Shown here one piece after another: positions 34,519-48,464 of a stretch of DNA of 64,000 bases. The notes below the pieces were generated by a model. The model worked only from the letters and a program-made list of their open reading frames with translations. It was not told where the DNA came from and did not search any database. Source of the DNA: Franconibacter helveticus LMG 23732 (GTDB lineage: Bacteria > Pseudomonadota > Gammaproteobacteria > Enterobacterales > Enterobacteriaceae); contig NZ_AWFX01000009.1 of the NCBI RefSeq assembly GCF_000463115.2, positions 62,001-126,000 on the forward strand, given 5' to 3'. The translations under genes were made by a program, and so were the position numbers. Position 1 is the first letter of the stretch, and every line of letters begins with the position of its first letter.

Positions 34519-34868
34519 TCTGGTTCCTCCGGCGATCGAATCTGCTGTTTGCTGTCTGGCCGGCGGCGTAAATAAACGCGTTAGCCCGGTCTAATCTGAC
34601 AGGTTAAAAGAAGCATAGCGGGTGGGAAACGAAGCGTTAATGGGTTTTATCTGAAGTCGATATCAGCAATAAGCAGGCATAGCGGCCCAGGGTTAAAAAA
34701 TCTTCGGCTCCTGGATTATTGATTAACCCTCTTCATGGCTTAGATTCAGGGGCAGGAGAAGGCCTGTTAGGACAGGATAAAAAGAAAAATCCACGCAAAA
34801 GCGTGGATTTTATAAGCTTTTATGGCATCTCTGAGATTATTTAAACCTCATGAGACAACACGTTTTAT
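34519..34868. other. Intergenic region before ychF
   Basis: 350 bp with no gene. It contains the terminator at 34785-34811; nothing else is recognisable. Confidence 0.5.
34785..34811. terminator. Terminator downstream of ychF
   Basis: AAAAATCCACGC, AAAA loop, GCGTGGATTTT; A run on one side and T run on the other, so it works leftward for ychF and possibly in both directions. Confidence 0.85.
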
Positions 34869-35960
34869 TTAGACGTTGAACAGGAAGTTCATCACATCGC
34901 CATCTTTAACGATGTAATCTTTGCCTTCCGCACGCATTTTGCCTGCTTCTTTCGCGCCTTGCTCGCCTTTGTAGGCGATGAAATCTTCATAGGCGATAGT
35001 CTGGGCGCGGATAAAGCCTTTTTCGAAGTCGGTATGGATTTTACCAGCCGCCTGCGGCGCAGTGGCGCCGACCGGGATGGTCCATGCGCGAACTTCTTTC
35101 ACGCCCGCGGTGAAGTAGGTTTGCAGGTTCAGCAAGGCATAGCCTGCGCGAATGACGCGGTTCAGGCCCGGCTCTTCCAGACCCAGCTCCTGCATAAACT
35201 CGTCGCGCTCTTCGTCGTCCAGTTCAGCGATATCGGCTTCAACGGCTGCGCATACCGGCACGACCACAGAGCCTTCCGCTTGCGCGATTTCGCGCACTTT
35301 GTCCAGGTAAGGGTTGTTCTCGAAACCGTCTTCGTTGACGTTCGCGATATACATGGTCGGCTTCAGCGTGAGGAAGCTCAGGTAACGCACCAGCTCTTTC
35401 TCTTCTTTGCTGAGATTCAGCGCGCGCAGCATGCCGGCGTTCTCAAGCTGCGGCAGACATTTTTCCAGTACCGCCAGCTCTGCTTTCGCGTCTTTATCGC
35501 CGCCTTTCGCTTTTTTAGAAATGCGGTGAATGGCGCGCTCGCAGGTATCAAGGTCCGCCAGCGCCAGCTCGGTATTGATGGTGTCAATATCTTCCGCCGG
35601 GTCCACTTTGCCGGAAACGTGGATAATATTGTCATTTTCAAAGCAGCGCACCACGTGACCGATAGCTTCGGTTTCACGGATGTTGGTGAGGAACTGGTTG
35701 CCAAGGCCTTCGCCTTTAGAAGCGCCTTTTACCAGGCCTGCGATATCCACAAATTCCATGGTAGTCGGCAGGATGCGCTGAGGCTTAACGATTTCCGCGA
35801 GCTTGTCCAGACGCGGATCGGGCATAGGAACGACGCCGGTGTTCGGCTCAATGGTACAGAACGGGAAGTTAGCTGCCTCGATTCCCGCTTTGGTCAGCGC
35901 ATTGAACAGGGTGGATTTACCGACGTTCGGCAAGCCGACGATACCGCATTTGAATCCCAT
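34869..35960 (-). CDS. ychF: Redox-regulated ATPase YchF
   Basis: 363 aa, the standard length. Obg-like P-loop protein: [17 protein letters not shown] at the N-terminus, a helical insert, and a C-terminal TGS domain. The base-recognition motif is NVNE in place of the NKxD of GTPases, in keeping with the ATP preference reported for YchF. Cytoplasmic, ribosome-associated, linked to oxidative stress control. It is followed upstream (on the - strand) by pth, as in E. coli. Confidence 0.96.
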   Translation of the reverse strand: MGFKCGIVGLPNVGKSTLFNALTKAGIEAANFPFCTIEPNTGVVPMPDPRLDKLAEIVKPQRILPTTMEFVDIAGLVKGASKGEGLGNQFLTNIRETEAIGHVVRCFENDNIIHVSGKVDPAEDIDTINTELALADLDTCERAIHRISKKAKGGDKDAKAELAVLEKCLPQLENAGMLRALNLSKEEKELVRYLSFLTLKPTMYIANVNEDGFENNPYLDKVREIAQAEGSVVVPVCAAVEADIAELDDEERDEFMQELGLEEPGLNRVIRAGYALLNLQTYFTAGVKEVRAWTIPVGATAPQAAGKIHTDFEKGFIRAQTIAYEDFIAYKGEQGAKEAGKMRAEGKDYIVKDGDVMNFLFNV

Positions 35961-36099
35961 GGTTTAAATCACCTTAATATCTTGATAATCAGGGGGTTGC
36001 TAATAACCCAATGATGAAACAGAACGAACTTCGCCTATTATACACGTAACAGCGCGCCAACGGGCGGAGAAATCAGCCCACAGCGCGGTAAAATGCCTT

Positions 36100-36684
36100 T
36101 TATTGCGCTTTAAAAGTGTGCAGACGGTTAGTGGCTTTGGTTAACCCATCCTGAAGCCAGACCTCGGTGCAACGCGCCGCTTCGTCGATGGCGTCATCAA
36201 TCAGCTTCTGCTCGCTAACGGGCGGTTTGCCCAGTACAAAGCCCACAACTTTGTTTTTATCGCCCGGATGGCCAATTCCGATGCGTAAGCGGTGAAAGCC
36301 AGGGTTATTGCCCAGCTTGCTGATAATATCTTTAAGCCCGTTATGGCCGCCGTGACCGCCGCCCAGCTTGAACTTCGCTACGCCCGGCGGCAGGTCGAGT
36401 TCATCATGCGCCACCAGGATTTCATCCGGCGCAATGCGATAAAAGGTGGCCATTGCCGCCACCGCTTTGCCGCTCAGGTTCATAAAAGTCGTCGGTACCA
36501 GCAGGCGGACATCATTGCCCGCCAGAGTCAGACGCGAGGTATAGCCGAAAAATTTGGCTTCTTCTTTCAAAGGCGCGCGGTGGCGCTCCGCCAGCAAATC
36601 TGTATACCAGGCTCCGGCGTTATGGCGCGTTGCCGCATACTCGGCGCCCGGGTTCGCCAGGCCGACAATCAGTTTAATCGTCAC
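36100..36684 (-). CDS. pth: Peptidyl-tRNA hydrolase
   Basis: 194 aa. Frees tRNA from dropped-off peptidyl-tRNA. Active-site residues are Asn11, His21 (ATRHNAGAW), and Asp94 ([11 protein letters not shown]), with [10 protein letters not shown] for substrate binding. Transcribed with ychF as in E. coli. Essential in E. coli. Confidence 0.97.
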   Translation of the reverse strand: MTIKLIVGLANPGAEYAATRHNAGAWYTDLLAERHRAPLKEEAKFFGYTSRLTLAGNDVRLLVPTTFMNLSGKAVAAMATFYRIAPDEILVAHDELDLPPGVAKFKLGGGHGGHNGLKDIISKLGNNPGFHRLRIGIGHPGDKNKVVGFVLGKPPVSEQKLIDDAIDEAARCTEVWLQDGLTKATNRLHTFKAQ

Positions 36685-36957
36685 GTTATTGTTCCTGAAA
36701 AGCGCTAAATTCGCGCCGTAGTGTACTGTGACGCCTGTAAAATCACAAAGCGCAACAGGCCATACGACTGAAACTGAATAATTCCGTGTTGTAATAATTA
36801 GAATTTCAATTTGATCAGTACCTTATTTGTAAAGTTTTGTGGCAAATATATCCGGAATTGTGACCTGTCCCGCAACGGCAATCTATAAGCGTTACCTATA
36901 CTTTACACACAAGGAGAGGGGGCATTCCCCATCAACCCATTTACCCGGAGGTGACTT

Positions 36958-37233
36958 ATGAGACGCAAAAACGCTTCATTGCTCGGTAATTTTCTGATGG
37001 GGTTGGGGCTCGTGGTAATGGTTGTCGGCGTGGCCTATTCCATTCTTAACCAGCTCCCGCAGTTGCAACTGCCGCAGTTTTTCGCCCATGGCGCGGTACT
37101 GAGCATTTTCGTTGGCGCTGTATTGTGGCTTGCGGGCGCGCGCGTAGGCGGGCATGAACAGGTTTGCGACCGCTACTGGTGGGTAAGGCATTTCGATAAA
37201 CGTTGCCAGCGTAACCAGCACCGCCAGAATTAA
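36958..37233 (+). CDS. ychH: Stress-induced membrane protein YchH
   Basis: 91 aa with two membrane helices (LLGNFLMGLGLVVMVVGVAY and AVLSIFVGAVLWLAG), the YchH layout. GGAGGTG precedes the ATG. Divergent from pth, same position as in E. coli. Function: small inner-membrane protein induced by stress; mechanism unknown. Confidence 0.92.
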   Translation: MRRKNASLLGNFLMGLGLVVMVVGVAYSILNQLPQLQLPQFFAHGAVLSIFVGAVLWLAGARVGGHEQVCDRYWWVRHFDKRCQRNQHRQN

Positions 37234-37250
37234 CCTTCAGGCATGAGAGA

Positions 37251-37281
37251 AAACGGCTTCTGCAAAGAGGCCGTTTTTTTT
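37251..37281 (+). terminator. Terminator of ychH
   Basis: ACGGC and GCCGT arms with an inner TC/GA pair, loop TGCAAA, and a run of Ts, 17 nt after the ychH stop. Confidence 0.85.
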
Positions 37282-37358
37282 ATGCTTGCAGCTTGACCCT
37301 CACGTTACGTAAGACATCACACTTCGCCATGAAGCAGCAAAACAGGAGATGCGACAGG

Positions 37359-38399
37359 ATGTTAATTCAGGTAGGCGAACTGGCCCGACGGGCCGGGATC
37401 ACCGTTCGCACGCTACACCACTACGAGTCGCAGGGTCTGTTATTGCCTTCGGCCCGCACCGAAGCAGGTTACCGGCTTTATAACGCCCGGGACGTTGAAC
37501 GCTTGCACACCATCCAGGCGTTGACTCAGATGGGGTTAAGCCTTGCTGAAGTGCGGGTCTGTATAGAGAGCCATTCGGTCGGCCTGAGCGACATTATCGG
37601 GCAGCAAATCGCTATGCTGGACAGCCAGATTTCGCGCATGACGACGCTGCGTGAAAGGTTGCAGGCATTACGAAACGATATTCATGCGGGCCGGGAACCG
37701 AATCTCTCTGAATGGCTAATTACACTGGAGTTGATGAAAATGTACGATCGTTGGTTCAGCAAAGCAGAACTGGAAGCGCTGCCCTTCGCCAGAAAAGATC
37801 CGGCGCGGGAAAGCGAATGGGCGGGAATGGTTTGCGAGGTTAAGCGGTTGATGGATCAAAATATCCCTGCCGAAGCGCAGCAGGCGCAGGAGCTGGCGGT
37901 CCGCTGGATGACATTGCTGGAGCGCGACACCGCCGGCAAGCCCGATTTCCTGACGCGTCTGAATGAAATGCATGCGAAAGAGCCGCAGATGCAGGCGCAA
38001 ACCGGCATCACGCCCGATATAGTGGATTATGTAACGCGGGCTTTTGCCGAATCAAAACTCGCGATTTACCAGCGCTACCTGAACCCGCAAGAGTACGCTT
38101 ACACTCGCGCCCACTATTTTGACCGTATGACAGAGTGGCCGCCCCTGGTGGCAAAACTGCACGCGGCGCAGGCGCAAGGGGTAGCGCCTTCAGGCGACGA
38201 AGGGAAACGCCTTGCGGCGAACTGGCTTGAGCTTTTCACCTCTTTTGCCGGAAATAATCCGCAAACCCATAGCAAATTTCGCGAAGCGATGAGCAAAGAG
38301 CCTGCGCTTTCCGTCGGCACATGGATGACCCCGGAGGTACTCGGCTGGTTGCAGCAGGCGATAGCGGCGCTGATGCAGAGCAATGCATCAGCTCGCTAA
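37359..38399 (+). CDS. MerR/TipAS regulator, AlbA-like (albicidin-binding type)
   Basis: About 346 aa from ATG 37359. N-terminal MerR domain: VGELARRAGITVRTLHHYES, then QGLLLPSARTEAGYRLYN. After a linker, from MKMYDRWFSKAELEALP to the end, it reads as two TipAS-type helical repeats and closely resembles, by recall, the albicidin-binding protein AlbA of Klebsiella. GGAG four bases before ATG 37734 offers an internal start that would give the short AlbA-like form, as tipA does in Streptomyces. It sits between ychH and dauA, a position empty in E. coli. Confidence 0.82.
   Translation: MLIQVGELARRAGITVRTLHHYESQGLLLPSARTEAGYRLYNARDVERLHTIQALTQMGLSLAEVRVCIESHSVGLSDIIGQQIAMLDSQISRMTTLRERLQALRNDIHAGREPNLSEWLITLELMKMYDRWFSKAELEALPFARKDPARESEWAGMVCEVKRLMDQNIPAEAQQAQELAVRWMTLLERDTAGKPDFLTRLNEMHAKEPQMQAQTGITPDIVDYVTRAFAESKLAIYQRYLNPQEYAYTRAHYFDRMTEWPPLVAKLHAAQAQGVAPSGDEGKRLAANWLELFTSFAGNNPQTHSKFREAMSKEPALSVGTWMTPEVLGWLQQAIAALMQSNASAR
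37734..37736 (+). promoter_or_regulatory. Probable internal start for a short drug-binding form
   Basis: ATGAAAATGTAC in frame at residue 126, with TGGAG immediately upstream (37726-37730). Starting here would produce a DNA-binding-free TipAS protein of about 220 aa, the size of AlbA. Confidence 0.5.
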
Positions 38400-38409
38400 C
38401 AAAGGGCAA

Positions 38410-40098
38410 TTAAAGATCAGCTAACGCGCTGGCCTGATCCGGGAAAAAAGCAAGGCGCCCAGGGATGGGCTTCATGCCCGCACGCGCCAGGGTGCGTAAA
38501 GGCTGAAACTCCAGATTGCAGATACGCAGCTCGCAGCCCGACGGCAGACGTTCGATAAAACGTTGCAGAGCATCCAGCCCGCCAGCATCCAGCACCGGCA
38601 CTGCGTCCCACTGCATTACCACTGCCCGTTTTCCTTCAGCCTGTTGCAATAGCGGGCTGAAAACCCCTTCCGCCGCGGCGAAAAAGAGCGGCCCGGTCAC
38701 CCGCACAGCCAGGATGTCATCCGCTACAGCAACAGGTAATGGCGCTGCACGCGTCATGCGCGCCACGCGGCGCATAAACAGCAGCGAGGCCAGCACAATG
38801 CCAACGCTAATCGCGATGACCATATCAAACAGCACCGTCAGCGACATGCAAATGAGCATAACGATAATATCGTCATGCGGCGCGTGTCGGAGCAGGTTGA
38901 CCACTTTATGCGCTTCGCTCATGTTCCACGCCACCATCAGCAGCAGCGCCGCCATGGCGGAAAGCGGCAGCCAGGAGAGCAGTGGCGCCAGCGCCAGCAG
39001 AGCCAGAATAACCAGCAGCGAGTGAATAACCGCAGAAACGGGGGATGTTGCCCCGGCGCGCACGTTAGCAGCAGAGCGGGCAATGGCCGCGGTGGCGGTA
39101 ATGCCGCCAAAGAAAGGCGCGACGAGGTTGCCGAACCCCTGGCCTATCAACTCGCTGTTAGCGTTATGTTTGGTGCCGGTCATGCCATCAAGCACCACGG
39201 CGCAAAGCAGGGATTCAATCGCTCCCAGCATCGCCATCGAAAAGGCGGCGGGCAGCAGCGCCTGCAAGGAATCCCAGCTTAGCGTGAAGGTTAAGCCAGG
39301 CAGGTTCCACGGCAGAACCAGTTGCGGCAGAAGCGGCGGAATGCCGTTGCCCTGGGCGCCGTCGGCCAGCACATAATGGAAGCGCGAGCCGATAGTCGCG
39401 ACCTCCGCGCCCAGCAGGTTTGCCACGCCCATGACCGCGCAGCCAGCCAGCAGGGCAGGAAGGTGTCCCGGCAGACGAATACCCAGGCGGGGCCACAGGA
39501 TCAGCACCGCCAGCGTCACAATGCCGATTGCCGCGTCGCCGACATTCAGCGTTGGCAGCGCCATCGCCAGCGCGCCCACCTTTTGCAGGTAATGTTCCGG
39601 TACGTGCGCCATTTCCAGACCAAGGAAATCCTTAATCTGCATGGTAGCGATGGTAATGCCAATACCGGAGGTGAAACCCAGCGTAACGGAAAGCGGAATG
39701 TACTCAATCAGCCTGCCGAACCGCGCCAGACCAAAAAGCACCAGAAACAGGCCGGAAAGCAGCGTCGCCATTAACAACCCCGCCAGGCCGAACTGCTGGG
39801 CGACGGGGTAGAGAATGACCACAAAAGCCGCGGTCGGGCCGGAAACGCTGAAACGCGAGCCGCCGCTTAGCGCAATCACCATGCCGGCAATCGCCGAGGT
39901 ATAGAGGCCATACTGCGGGGGCACGCCGCTGCCGATGGCCAGCGCCATGGCAAGCGGAATGGCAATGATCCCGACCGTTACGCCCGCAATCAGATCGCGG
40001 GAGAAACGCGAAAGGGTATATTTTTCGCGCCAGCAGGCATCCACCAGCGCGCGGAAAGGCATTATCTGTGAAGAGAACAGGGTTTTCACAATCTTCAT
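38410..40098 (-). CDS. dauA: C4-dicarboxylic acid transporter DauA (SulP family)
   Basis: About 562 aa from [15 protein letters not shown]. SulP membrane core ([40 protein letters not shown]) of about 12-14 helices and a C-terminal STAS domain ([18 protein letters not shown]). E. coli DauA imports succinate and aspartate and influences DctA regulation. The first ATG at 40113 is also possible. Downstream of prs on the same strand, as in E. coli. Confidence 0.93.
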   Translation of the reverse strand: MKIVKTLFSSQIMPFRALVDACWREKYTLSRFSRDLIAGVTVGIIAIPLAMALAIGSGVPPQYGLYTSAIAGMVIALSGGSRFSVSGPTAAFVVILYPVAQQFGLAGLLMATLLSGLFLVLFGLARFGRLIEYIPLSVTLGFTSGIGITIATMQIKDFLGLEMAHVPEHYLQKVGALAMALPTLNVGDAAIGIVTLAVLILWPRLGIRLPGHLPALLAGCAVMGVANLLGAEVATIGSRFHYVLADGAQGNGIPPLLPQLVLPWNLPGLTFTLSWDSLQALLPAAFSMAMLGAIESLLCAVVLDGMTGTKHNANSELIGQGFGNLVAPFFGGITATAAIARSAANVRAGATSPVSAVIHSLLVILALLALAPLLSWLPLSAMAALLLMVAWNMSEAHKVVNLLRHAPHDDIIVMLICMSLTVLFDMVIAISVGIVLASLLFMRRVARMTRAAPLPVAVADDILAVRVTGPLFFAAAEGVFSPLLQQAEGKRAVVMQWDAVPVLDAGGLDALQRFIERLPSGCELRICNLEFQPLRTLARAGMKPIPGRLAFFPDQASALADL

Positions 40099-40172
40099 CC
40101 GGGAGCACATCATTTTTCACGGTTATGAAAAATGAAGGAGGCATAAGTCATACAAATGGTTTACAAAAACAA

Positions 40173-40196
40173 AAAAACCCGCCGCAGCGGGTTTTT
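40173..40196 (-). terminator. Terminator of prs
   Basis: AAAAACCCGC, CGCA loop, GCGGGTTTTT. With seven As on the + strand this gives a T run for leftward transcription from prs. Confidence 0.85.
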
Positions 40197-40209
40197 CAGC
40201 CTTGTCCGA

Positions 40210-41196
<987 letters not shown>

Positions 41197-41271
41197 CTAC
41201 GCGGCGATAAACGCCATCCAGGCGGTGTATTTAAAGAGCGTGGCGCAACGTCTGGAACGAAGGTGACGTTG

Positions 41272-42141
41272 TCACCATGGCTCAGCTTGCCCGGAAATGG
41301 TTTGCTGTAGCGGCGAAATATTGACGCCTTGCGCAACGAAACCGCGCAGCCACTCCGGGGCTTGCTCAAGCACCTTACGGGCAGCGGACTCGGTGTTAAA
41401 TTCAGCAAACACGCAAGCGCCAGTGCCTGTCAGGCGCGACGGCGCGTATTCTAACAGCCAGGAAAGCGCGGCATCAACCTCGCGAAAACGTTTTCTTGCG
41501 ATAAGCTCGCAATCATTGCTGAATTCACAATTTAGTAACGTTTCAATTGACCTGACGGGCGTGTTGCGTGGCAAATCAGGATCTTTAAAGATAACCGGCG
41601 TGGGAATGCTTACCCCCGGGTGTGCGACCAGGTACCACTTTTCCGGCGGCGAAACGGGCGTTAAGACTTCGCCCACCCCTTCGGCGAAGGCGGCGTGACC
41701 ACGTACAAAGACCGGCACGTCCGCGCCTAACCGAACGCCCAGTTCAGCCAGTTCATCTTCACTTAATCCGGTTTGCCACAGATGATTCAGCGCGACTAAT
41801 ACCGTCGCCGCATTGGAAGAGCCGCCGCCCAACCCGCCACCCATGGGCAACCGTTTTTCTACCCCTAAATCGGCCCCGGCGCCTGCCGGCAGACGGTTCG
41901 TTTCACGGGCGCGCTGCGCCAGCAGACGCGCTGCGCGCACGATAAGGTTATCTTCATCAGGCACGCCGGCAATGGGCGTCGTCAGCCGCAGTTCGCCGTC
42001 ATTACGCGGAGTAATAAGCACGGTGTCGCCGTAATTAACGAACTGAAACAGCGTTTGCAGGTTATGGTAGCCGTCGTCGCGACGGCCAGTGATATAAAGA
42101 AAAAGGTTCAGCTTTGCCGGCGAAGGCCAACGGGTCATCAT
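41272..42141 (-). CDS. ispE: 4-diphosphocytidyl-2-C-methyl-D-erythritol kinase
   Basis: 289 aa GHMP kinase of the MEP isoprenoid pathway. [17 protein letters not shown] at the start and [17 protein letters not shown] as the ATP loop. The start codon overlaps the lolB stop by four bases (ATGA), so the two are translationally coupled, as in E. coli. Confidence 0.97.
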   Translation of the reverse strand: MMTRWPSPAKLNLFLYITGRRDDGYHNLQTLFQFVNYGDTVLITPRNDGELRLTTPIAGVPDEDNLIVRAARLLAQRARETNRLPAGAGADLGVEKRLPMGGGLGGGSSNAATVLVALNHLWQTGLSEDELAELGVRLGADVPVFVRGHAAFAEGVGEVLTPVSPPEKWYLVAHPGVSIPTPVIFKDPDLPRNTPVRSIETLLNCEFSNDCELIARKRFREVDAALSWLLEYAPSRLTGTGACVFAEFNTESAARKVLEQAPEWLRGFVAQGVNISPLQQTISGQAEPW

Positions 42142-42761
42142 TTAACGATCCAGTTATCCATTTTCAACTTGATGCGCTGGTCGCCCTGCGTCAGTTCCAG
42201 ATTCGAAGGCAAAGCAGGTTGCGTTTTACTGTCGTAGCCGCCGTAAACCACATGCCAGGTTTTGCCGTTTTGCGTGTAGTTCACTTCGCTCAGGCGGTAC
42301 TGGTTATCCAGTTTATAGTCGGTGGCGTCGCCCGGCAGGCCGAGGATCCACTGGCGCAGGCTGTTGATGGGAATGGGCATGCCGGTCAGTTTGGCAATCA
42401 TCTCTTCGGCATCGGTGGCGGTGTAGCGCTGGCCTTTGTTATCCACCAGTTGCACGGCGCCCGGCTGGGCATTCAGCTCCATTTCCGTGCTGCCGAGCGG
42501 GTTGGTTAACAACAGGCGGTAGCGATCCTGGCCGGTCTGCTGCCAGAAAAAGCGCGCATAAACCTTCTGCTCGTCAGACAAATAAGCAAACGCGCCGCGA
42601 GTCTGGTACTGGCTTAAACCGCGCACTTGCTGCTGGTGCTGCTGCCATTGAGGAGAGTCGGGGCTTTTGCCCGGGCCTTTCGGCGCGTTAACGGCGCAGG
42701 CGGTAAGAACGAGGCTTGCCAGCGGCAAAAGACGCAAAAAGCGCAGAGATGAAATAGGCAT
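42138..42761 (-). CDS. lolB: Outer-membrane lipoprotein insertion protein LolB
   Basis: 207 aa from [20 protein letters not shown]; the lipobox is LTAC, so Cys22 is lipidated. LolB accepts lipoproteins from LolA and inserts them into the outer membrane. The reading frame extends upstream to 42824 but the start at 42761 gives the E. coli length and signal peptide. Divergent from hemA. Confidence 0.95.
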   Translation of the reverse strand: MPISSLRFLRLLPLASLVLTACAVNAPKGPGKSPDSPQWQQHQQQVRGLSQYQTRGAFAYLSDEQKVYARFFWQQTGQDRYRLLLTNPLGSTEMELNAQPGAVQLVDNKGQRYTATDAEEMIAKLTGMPIPINSLRQWILGLPGDATDYKLDNQYRLSEVNYTQNGKTWHVVYGGYDSKTQPALPSNLELTQGDQRIKLKMDNWIVK

Positions 42762-42962
42762 ATCGACGTCAAATCCTTGATGCGTGTTGGGGTTATAACC
42801 TTTCATGCTAGCGTCCGCGTGCAATAGCGTCTACGTTCAAGTTGTCTTAAATCATGAAATTAACTATTACTCCAAAAGAGGCGGTTCTCTTTTATTGACC
42901 TTACGCATCCTGTATGATGCGCGAAGTCAAACCTTATCAACGCTGGTACTATTCCCGCTCAC

Positions 42963-44219
42963 ATGACCCTTTTAGCACTCGGCATCAACCACAAAACGGC
43001 TCCGGTTTCGCTGCGAGAACGCGTTACGTTTTCGCCGGATACGCTCGACCAGGCGCTGGAAAGCCTGCTCGCGCAGCCAATGGTGCAGGGAGGCGTAGTG
43101 CTCTCAACGTGCAACCGCACGGAGCTCTATCTGAGCGTGGAAGAGCAAGAGAATCTTCACGACCGTCTGGTGCGCTGGCTGTGCGACTATCACAACCTTA
43201 ACGAAGAGGAAGTGCGCAACAGCCTCTACTGGCATCATGATAACGCTGCTGTCAGCCACTTAATGCGCGTTGCCAGCGGGCTGGATTCATTAGTTCTCGG
43301 CGAACCGCAAATCCTTGGGCAGGTGAAAAAGGCGTTTGCTGATTCTCAGCGCGGCCATGCAAAAGCCAGCGAACTGGAACGTATGTTCCAGAAATCATTC
43401 TCGGTGGCCAAACGCGTGCGTACCGAAACCGATATCGGCGCCAGCGCCGTTTCCGTCGCTTTCGCCGCCTGTACGCTGGCGCGCCAGATTTTCGAATCCC
43501 TGTCGAGCGTGACCGTGTTGCTGGTGGGCGCGGGAGAAACCATTGAACTGGTAGCCCGTCATCTTCGCGAGCATGGCGTGAAGAAGATGATTATCGCAAA
43601 CCGCACCCGCGAGCGCGCCCAGCGCCTGGCGGATGAAGTTGATGCGGAAGTGATCAACCTTGCGGATATCGATGAGCGCCTGAAAGAGGCCGATATTATC
43701 ATCAGTTCTACCGCCAGCCCGCTGCCTGTTATCGGCAAAGGCATGGTGGAGCGCGCCCTCAAAGCCCGCCGCAATCAGCCGATGCTGCTGGTGGATATCG
43801 CCGTACCGCGCGATGTTGAGCCGGAAGTAGGCAAACTCGCCAACGCCTACCTGTACAGCGTTGACGACCTGCAATCTATCATTCAGCACAACCTTGCGCA
43901 GCGCAAAGCCGCCGCGGTTGAGGCAGAGTCCATAGTCGAACAGGAAGCGCACGAATTTATGGCCTGGCTGCGCGCGCAAAGCGCCAGCGCGACCATTCGT
44001 GAATACCGTAGCCAGGCGGAGCAGGTGAGGGAAGAACTCACCGCGAAAGCCCTGGCCGCGCTGCAACAGGGCGGCGACGCCGAATCTATCATGCAGGATT
44101 TAGCGAGAAAACTGACCAACCGCCTTATCCACGCGCCAACCAAATCTCTTCAGCAGGCCGCCCGTGACGGGGACGACGAACGCCTGCATATTCTGCGCAA
44201 CAGCCTCGGGCTGGAGTAG
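42963..44219 (+). CDS. hemA: Glutamyl-tRNA reductase
   Basis: 418 aa, E. coli length. First step of C5 haem synthesis; reduces Glu-tRNA to glutamate semialdehyde. The catalytic Cys50 is in [12 protein letters not shown] and the NADPH fold shows [19 protein letters not shown]. Followed after 38 bp by prfA and prmC, an operon as in E. coli. Confidence 0.98.
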   Translation: MTLLALGINHKTAPVSLRERVTFSPDTLDQALESLLAQPMVQGGVVLSTCNRTELYLSVEEQENLHDRLVRWLCDYHNLNEEEVRNSLYWHHDNAAVSHLMRVASGLDSLVLGEPQILGQVKKAFADSQRGHAKASELERMFQKSFSVAKRVRTETDIGASAVSVAFAACTLARQIFESLSSVTVLLVGAGETIELVARHLREHGVKKMIIANRTRERAQRLADEVDAEVINLADIDERLKEADIIISSTASPLPVIGKGMVERALKARRNQPMLLVDIAVPRDVEPEVGKLANAYLYSVDDLQSIIQHNLAQRKAAAVEAESIVEQEAHEFMAWLRAQSASATIREYRSQAEQVREELTAKALAALQQGGDAESIMQDLARKLTNRLIHAPTKSLQQAARDGDDERLHILRNSLGLE

Positions 44220-44257
44220 CGCCACACATATTTATTACAAAAGGTGAACTACCGCCT

Positions 44258-45340
44258 ATGAAGCCTTCTATCGTTGCCAAACTGGAAGCCTTGCAGGAGC
44301 GCCATGAAGAAGTTCAGGCGCTTCTGGGTGACGCGAGCACTATCGCCGACCAGGATCGCTTTCGCGCGCTTTCCCGTGAATATGCCCAGTTGAGCGATGT
44401 TTCTCGCTGTTTTTTACAGTGGCAACAGGTTCAGGACGATCTGCAAACTGCGGAAAGCCTGCTTGAAGACCCGGAAATGCGCGACATGGCGCAGGAAGAG
44501 CTGCGTGAAGCCAAAAGCCGCAGCGAAGAGCTGGAGCAGCAGCTTCAGGTCCTGCTGCTGCCTAAAGATCCGGATGATGAGCGCAACGCCTTTGTTGAAG
44601 TTCGCGCCGGCACCGGCGGCGACGAAGCGGCGCTTTTCGCAGGCGATCTGTTCCGTATGTACAGCCGTTATGCAGAAGCGCGCCGCTGGCGCGTGGAGAT
44701 CATGAGCGCTAACGAAGGCGAACATGGCGGCTATAAAGAAGTGATCGCGAAAATCAGCGGCGAGGGCGTTTACGGACGGCTGAAGTTTGAATCGGGCGGG
44801 CATCGCGTACAGCGCGTACCGGCGACGGAATCCCAGGGGCGTATTCATACTTCCGCCTGCACCGTGGCAGTGATGCCGGAGTTACCGGAAGCGGAACTGC
44901 CGGACATCAACCCGGCGGACCTGCGCATCGATACCTTCCGCTCCTCCGGCGCGGGCGGCCAGCACGTTAACACCACCGACTCCGCCATCCGTATTACCCA
45001 CTTGCCGACCGGCATTGTGGTGGAATGCCAGGACGAGCGCTCGCAGCATAAAAACAAAGCCAAAGCGCTGGCGGTGCTGGGCGCGCGCATTCATGCCGCA
45101 GAAATGGCGAAGCGCCAGCAGGCGGAAGCCTCCACCCGCCGCAACCTGCTTGGCAGCGGCGACCGCTCCGATCGCAACCGTACCTATAACTTCCCGCAGG
45201 GGCGCGTGACCGATCACCGCATCAACCTCACGCTTTATCGTCTTGATGAAGTGATGGAAGGCAAGCTGGACGCGCTCATCGAGCCTATTATTCAGGAACA
45301 CCAGGCGGACCAGCTGGCTGCGCTGGCCGAGCAGGAATAA
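44258..45340 (+). CDS. prfA: Peptide chain release factor 1
   Basis: 360 aa. Terminates at UAA and UAG. The PAT anticodon tripeptide (RVPATESQG) and the catalytic GGQ ([14 protein letters not shown]) are present. Its stop overlaps the prmC start by one base. PrmC methylates the glutamine of this GGQ. Confidence 0.98.
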   Translation: MKPSIVAKLEALQERHEEVQALLGDASTIADQDRFRALSREYAQLSDVSRCFLQWQQVQDDLQTAESLLEDPEMRDMAQEELREAKSRSEELEQQLQVLLLPKDPDDERNAFVEVRAGTGGDEAALFAGDLFRMYSRYAEARRWRVEIMSANEGEHGGYKEVIAKISGEGVYGRLKFESGGHRVQRVPATESQGRIHTSACTVAVMPELPEAELPDINPADLRIDTFRSSGAGGQHVNTTDSAIRITHLPTGIVVECQDERSQHKNKAKALAVLGARIHAAEMAKRQQAEASTRRNLLGSGDRSDRNRTYNFPQGRVTDHRINLTLYRLDEVMEGKLDALIEPIIQEHQADQLAALAEQE

Positions 45341-46170
45341 TGGACTATCAGCACTGGCTTAAGCAGGCCATTGCGCGCTTATCGCAAAGCGAATCTCCGC
45401 GCCGGGACGCGGAGATCCTGCTTGGTCTGGTGACCGGCAAACCCCGCACTTTCATTCTCGCCTTTGGCGAAACGATGCTCAGCGATGAAGAAACGCAAAA
45501 GCTGGAAACCTTGCTTGCGCGCCGTTCGCAGGGCGAGCCGGTAGCGCACCTGACTGGCGTGCGCGAGTTCTGGTCGCTGCCGCTTTATGTCTCTCCCGCT
45601 ACGCTAATCCCCCGGCCGGACACGGAATGCCTTGTAGAACAGGCGCTGGCGCGCCTTCCTGCCGGGGCAGGGCAAATTCTTGATTTAGGCACAGGCACCG
45701 GCGCCATTGCGCTGGCGCTCGCAAGCGAACGGCCAGATTGCCATGTCACGGCGCTGGACGTGGTGCCGCAAGCCGTTGAACTGGCGCGCCGCAATGCGCA
45801 AAATCTCGCCATTCGCAATGTTACTGTGTTGCAAAGCGACTGGTTTAGCGCCTTAAAAGAAGAGCGCTTTACGCTTATTGTCAGCAACCCGCCTTATATT
45901 GACGAGGACGATCCGCATCTTGCCCAGGGGGACGTGCGGTTTGAGCCTCGCAGCGCGCTGGTGGCTGACGAAAAGGGGCTGGCGGATCTCAGAACGTTAA
46001 TTTTCGAGGCGCGCCGCTTTCTTGCGCCGCAAGGCTGGCTATTGTTAGAGCACGGCTGGCGTCAGGGTGAAGCGGTACGGGAGCTTTTTAACGAAGCGGG
46101 TTATCATGCGGTGGAAACCTGCCGGGATTATGGCGGCAACGAGCGCCTGACTCTGGGACAATTTCGATAA
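45340..46170 (+). CDS. prmC: Release factor glutamine N5-methyltransferase
   Basis: 276 aa. SAM-dependent methyltransferase with ILDLGTGTGAIALAL and the catalytic Asn183-Pro-Pro-Tyr (VSNPPYIDED). Acts on the GGQ of RF1 and RF2. Third gene of hemA-prfA-prmC-sirB2-sirB1-kdsA. Confidence 0.97.
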   Translation: MDYQHWLKQAIARLSQSESPRRDAEILLGLVTGKPRTFILAFGETMLSDEETQKLETLLARRSQGEPVAHLTGVREFWSLPLYVSPATLIPRPDTECLVEQALARLPAGAGQILDLGTGTGAIALALASERPDCHVTALDVVPQAVELARRNAQNLAIRNVTVLQSDWFSALKEERFTLIVSNPPYIDEDDPHLAQGDVRFEPRSALVADEKGLADLRTLIFEARRFLAPQGWLLLEHGWRQGEAVRELFNEAGYHAVETCRDYGGNERLTLGQFR

Positions 46171-46189
46171 AAACAGGAGTAATACAGCC

Positions 46190-46581
46190 ATGGCGGCTTA
46201 TTTTGCACTGAAGCATCTTCATATCCTGACGGTGGTTATCTCCATCAGCCTGTTTGTTTTACGCTACGTCTGGCAATATCGTGGCTCAGCCATGTCGACG
46301 AAGCGCTGGGTGCGTATCGTTCCGCATGTTAATGACACTGTTTTGCTGGCGAGCGGTGTTGCGTTAGTGCTCATAACGCACTTTTATCCCTTCACGCCGC
46401 AAGGCGCATGGCTGACGGAAAAGCTCTTTGGCGTTATCATCTACATCGCTTTAGGGTTTATCGCGCTGGGTCGACGCCCGCGAAGCCAGCAAACGCGCTG
46501 GATTGCGTTTCTGCTGGGGCTGGTGGTGCTTTACATCATCATTAGACTTGCCACCACGAAAATACCGTTATTGGGGTTGAT

Positions 46582-46585
<4 letters not shown>
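46190..46585 (+). CDS. sirB2: SirB2 family membrane protein
   Basis: 131 aa with about four hydrophobic segments (HLHILTVVISISLFVLRYVW, VLLASGVALVLITHFYPF). Position between prmC and sirB1 and the sequence match SirB2/YchQ; function unknown. Stop and next start overlap as ATGA. Confidence 0.9.
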
Positions 46586-48289
<1,704 letters not shown>

Positions 48290-48303
48290 GGTTCTGGTTA
48301 AAG

Positions 48304-48332
48304 AAAACCCCGCCGCGGCGGGGTTTTTTTTT
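48304..48332 (+). terminator. Terminator of the hemA-kdsA operon
   Basis: AAAACCCCGCC, short loop, GGCGGGGTTTT with a run of nine Ts, 15 nt after the kdsA stop. Confidence 0.94.
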
Positions 48333-48464
48333 GCCCGGTGCAAAGCGTTTGGAATAAATTTACACCATGATGAGGTTAGCCGGCAGAATTGCGCATTGCT
48401 TAAAAGCAGTAAGCCAGGCAAAGGCGGGTAAAGAAAAACGTTGCCCGCCTGAAGAGAGGAACAA

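Noticed and set aside
34959-36014. 351-aa frame antisense to ychF
   Set aside because: Exact shadow of a conserved essential-type gene.
36800-36900. CRP site before ychH (TGTGGC... and TTGTGACC)
   Set aside because: Only half-site matches with no proper symmetry; too weak to call.
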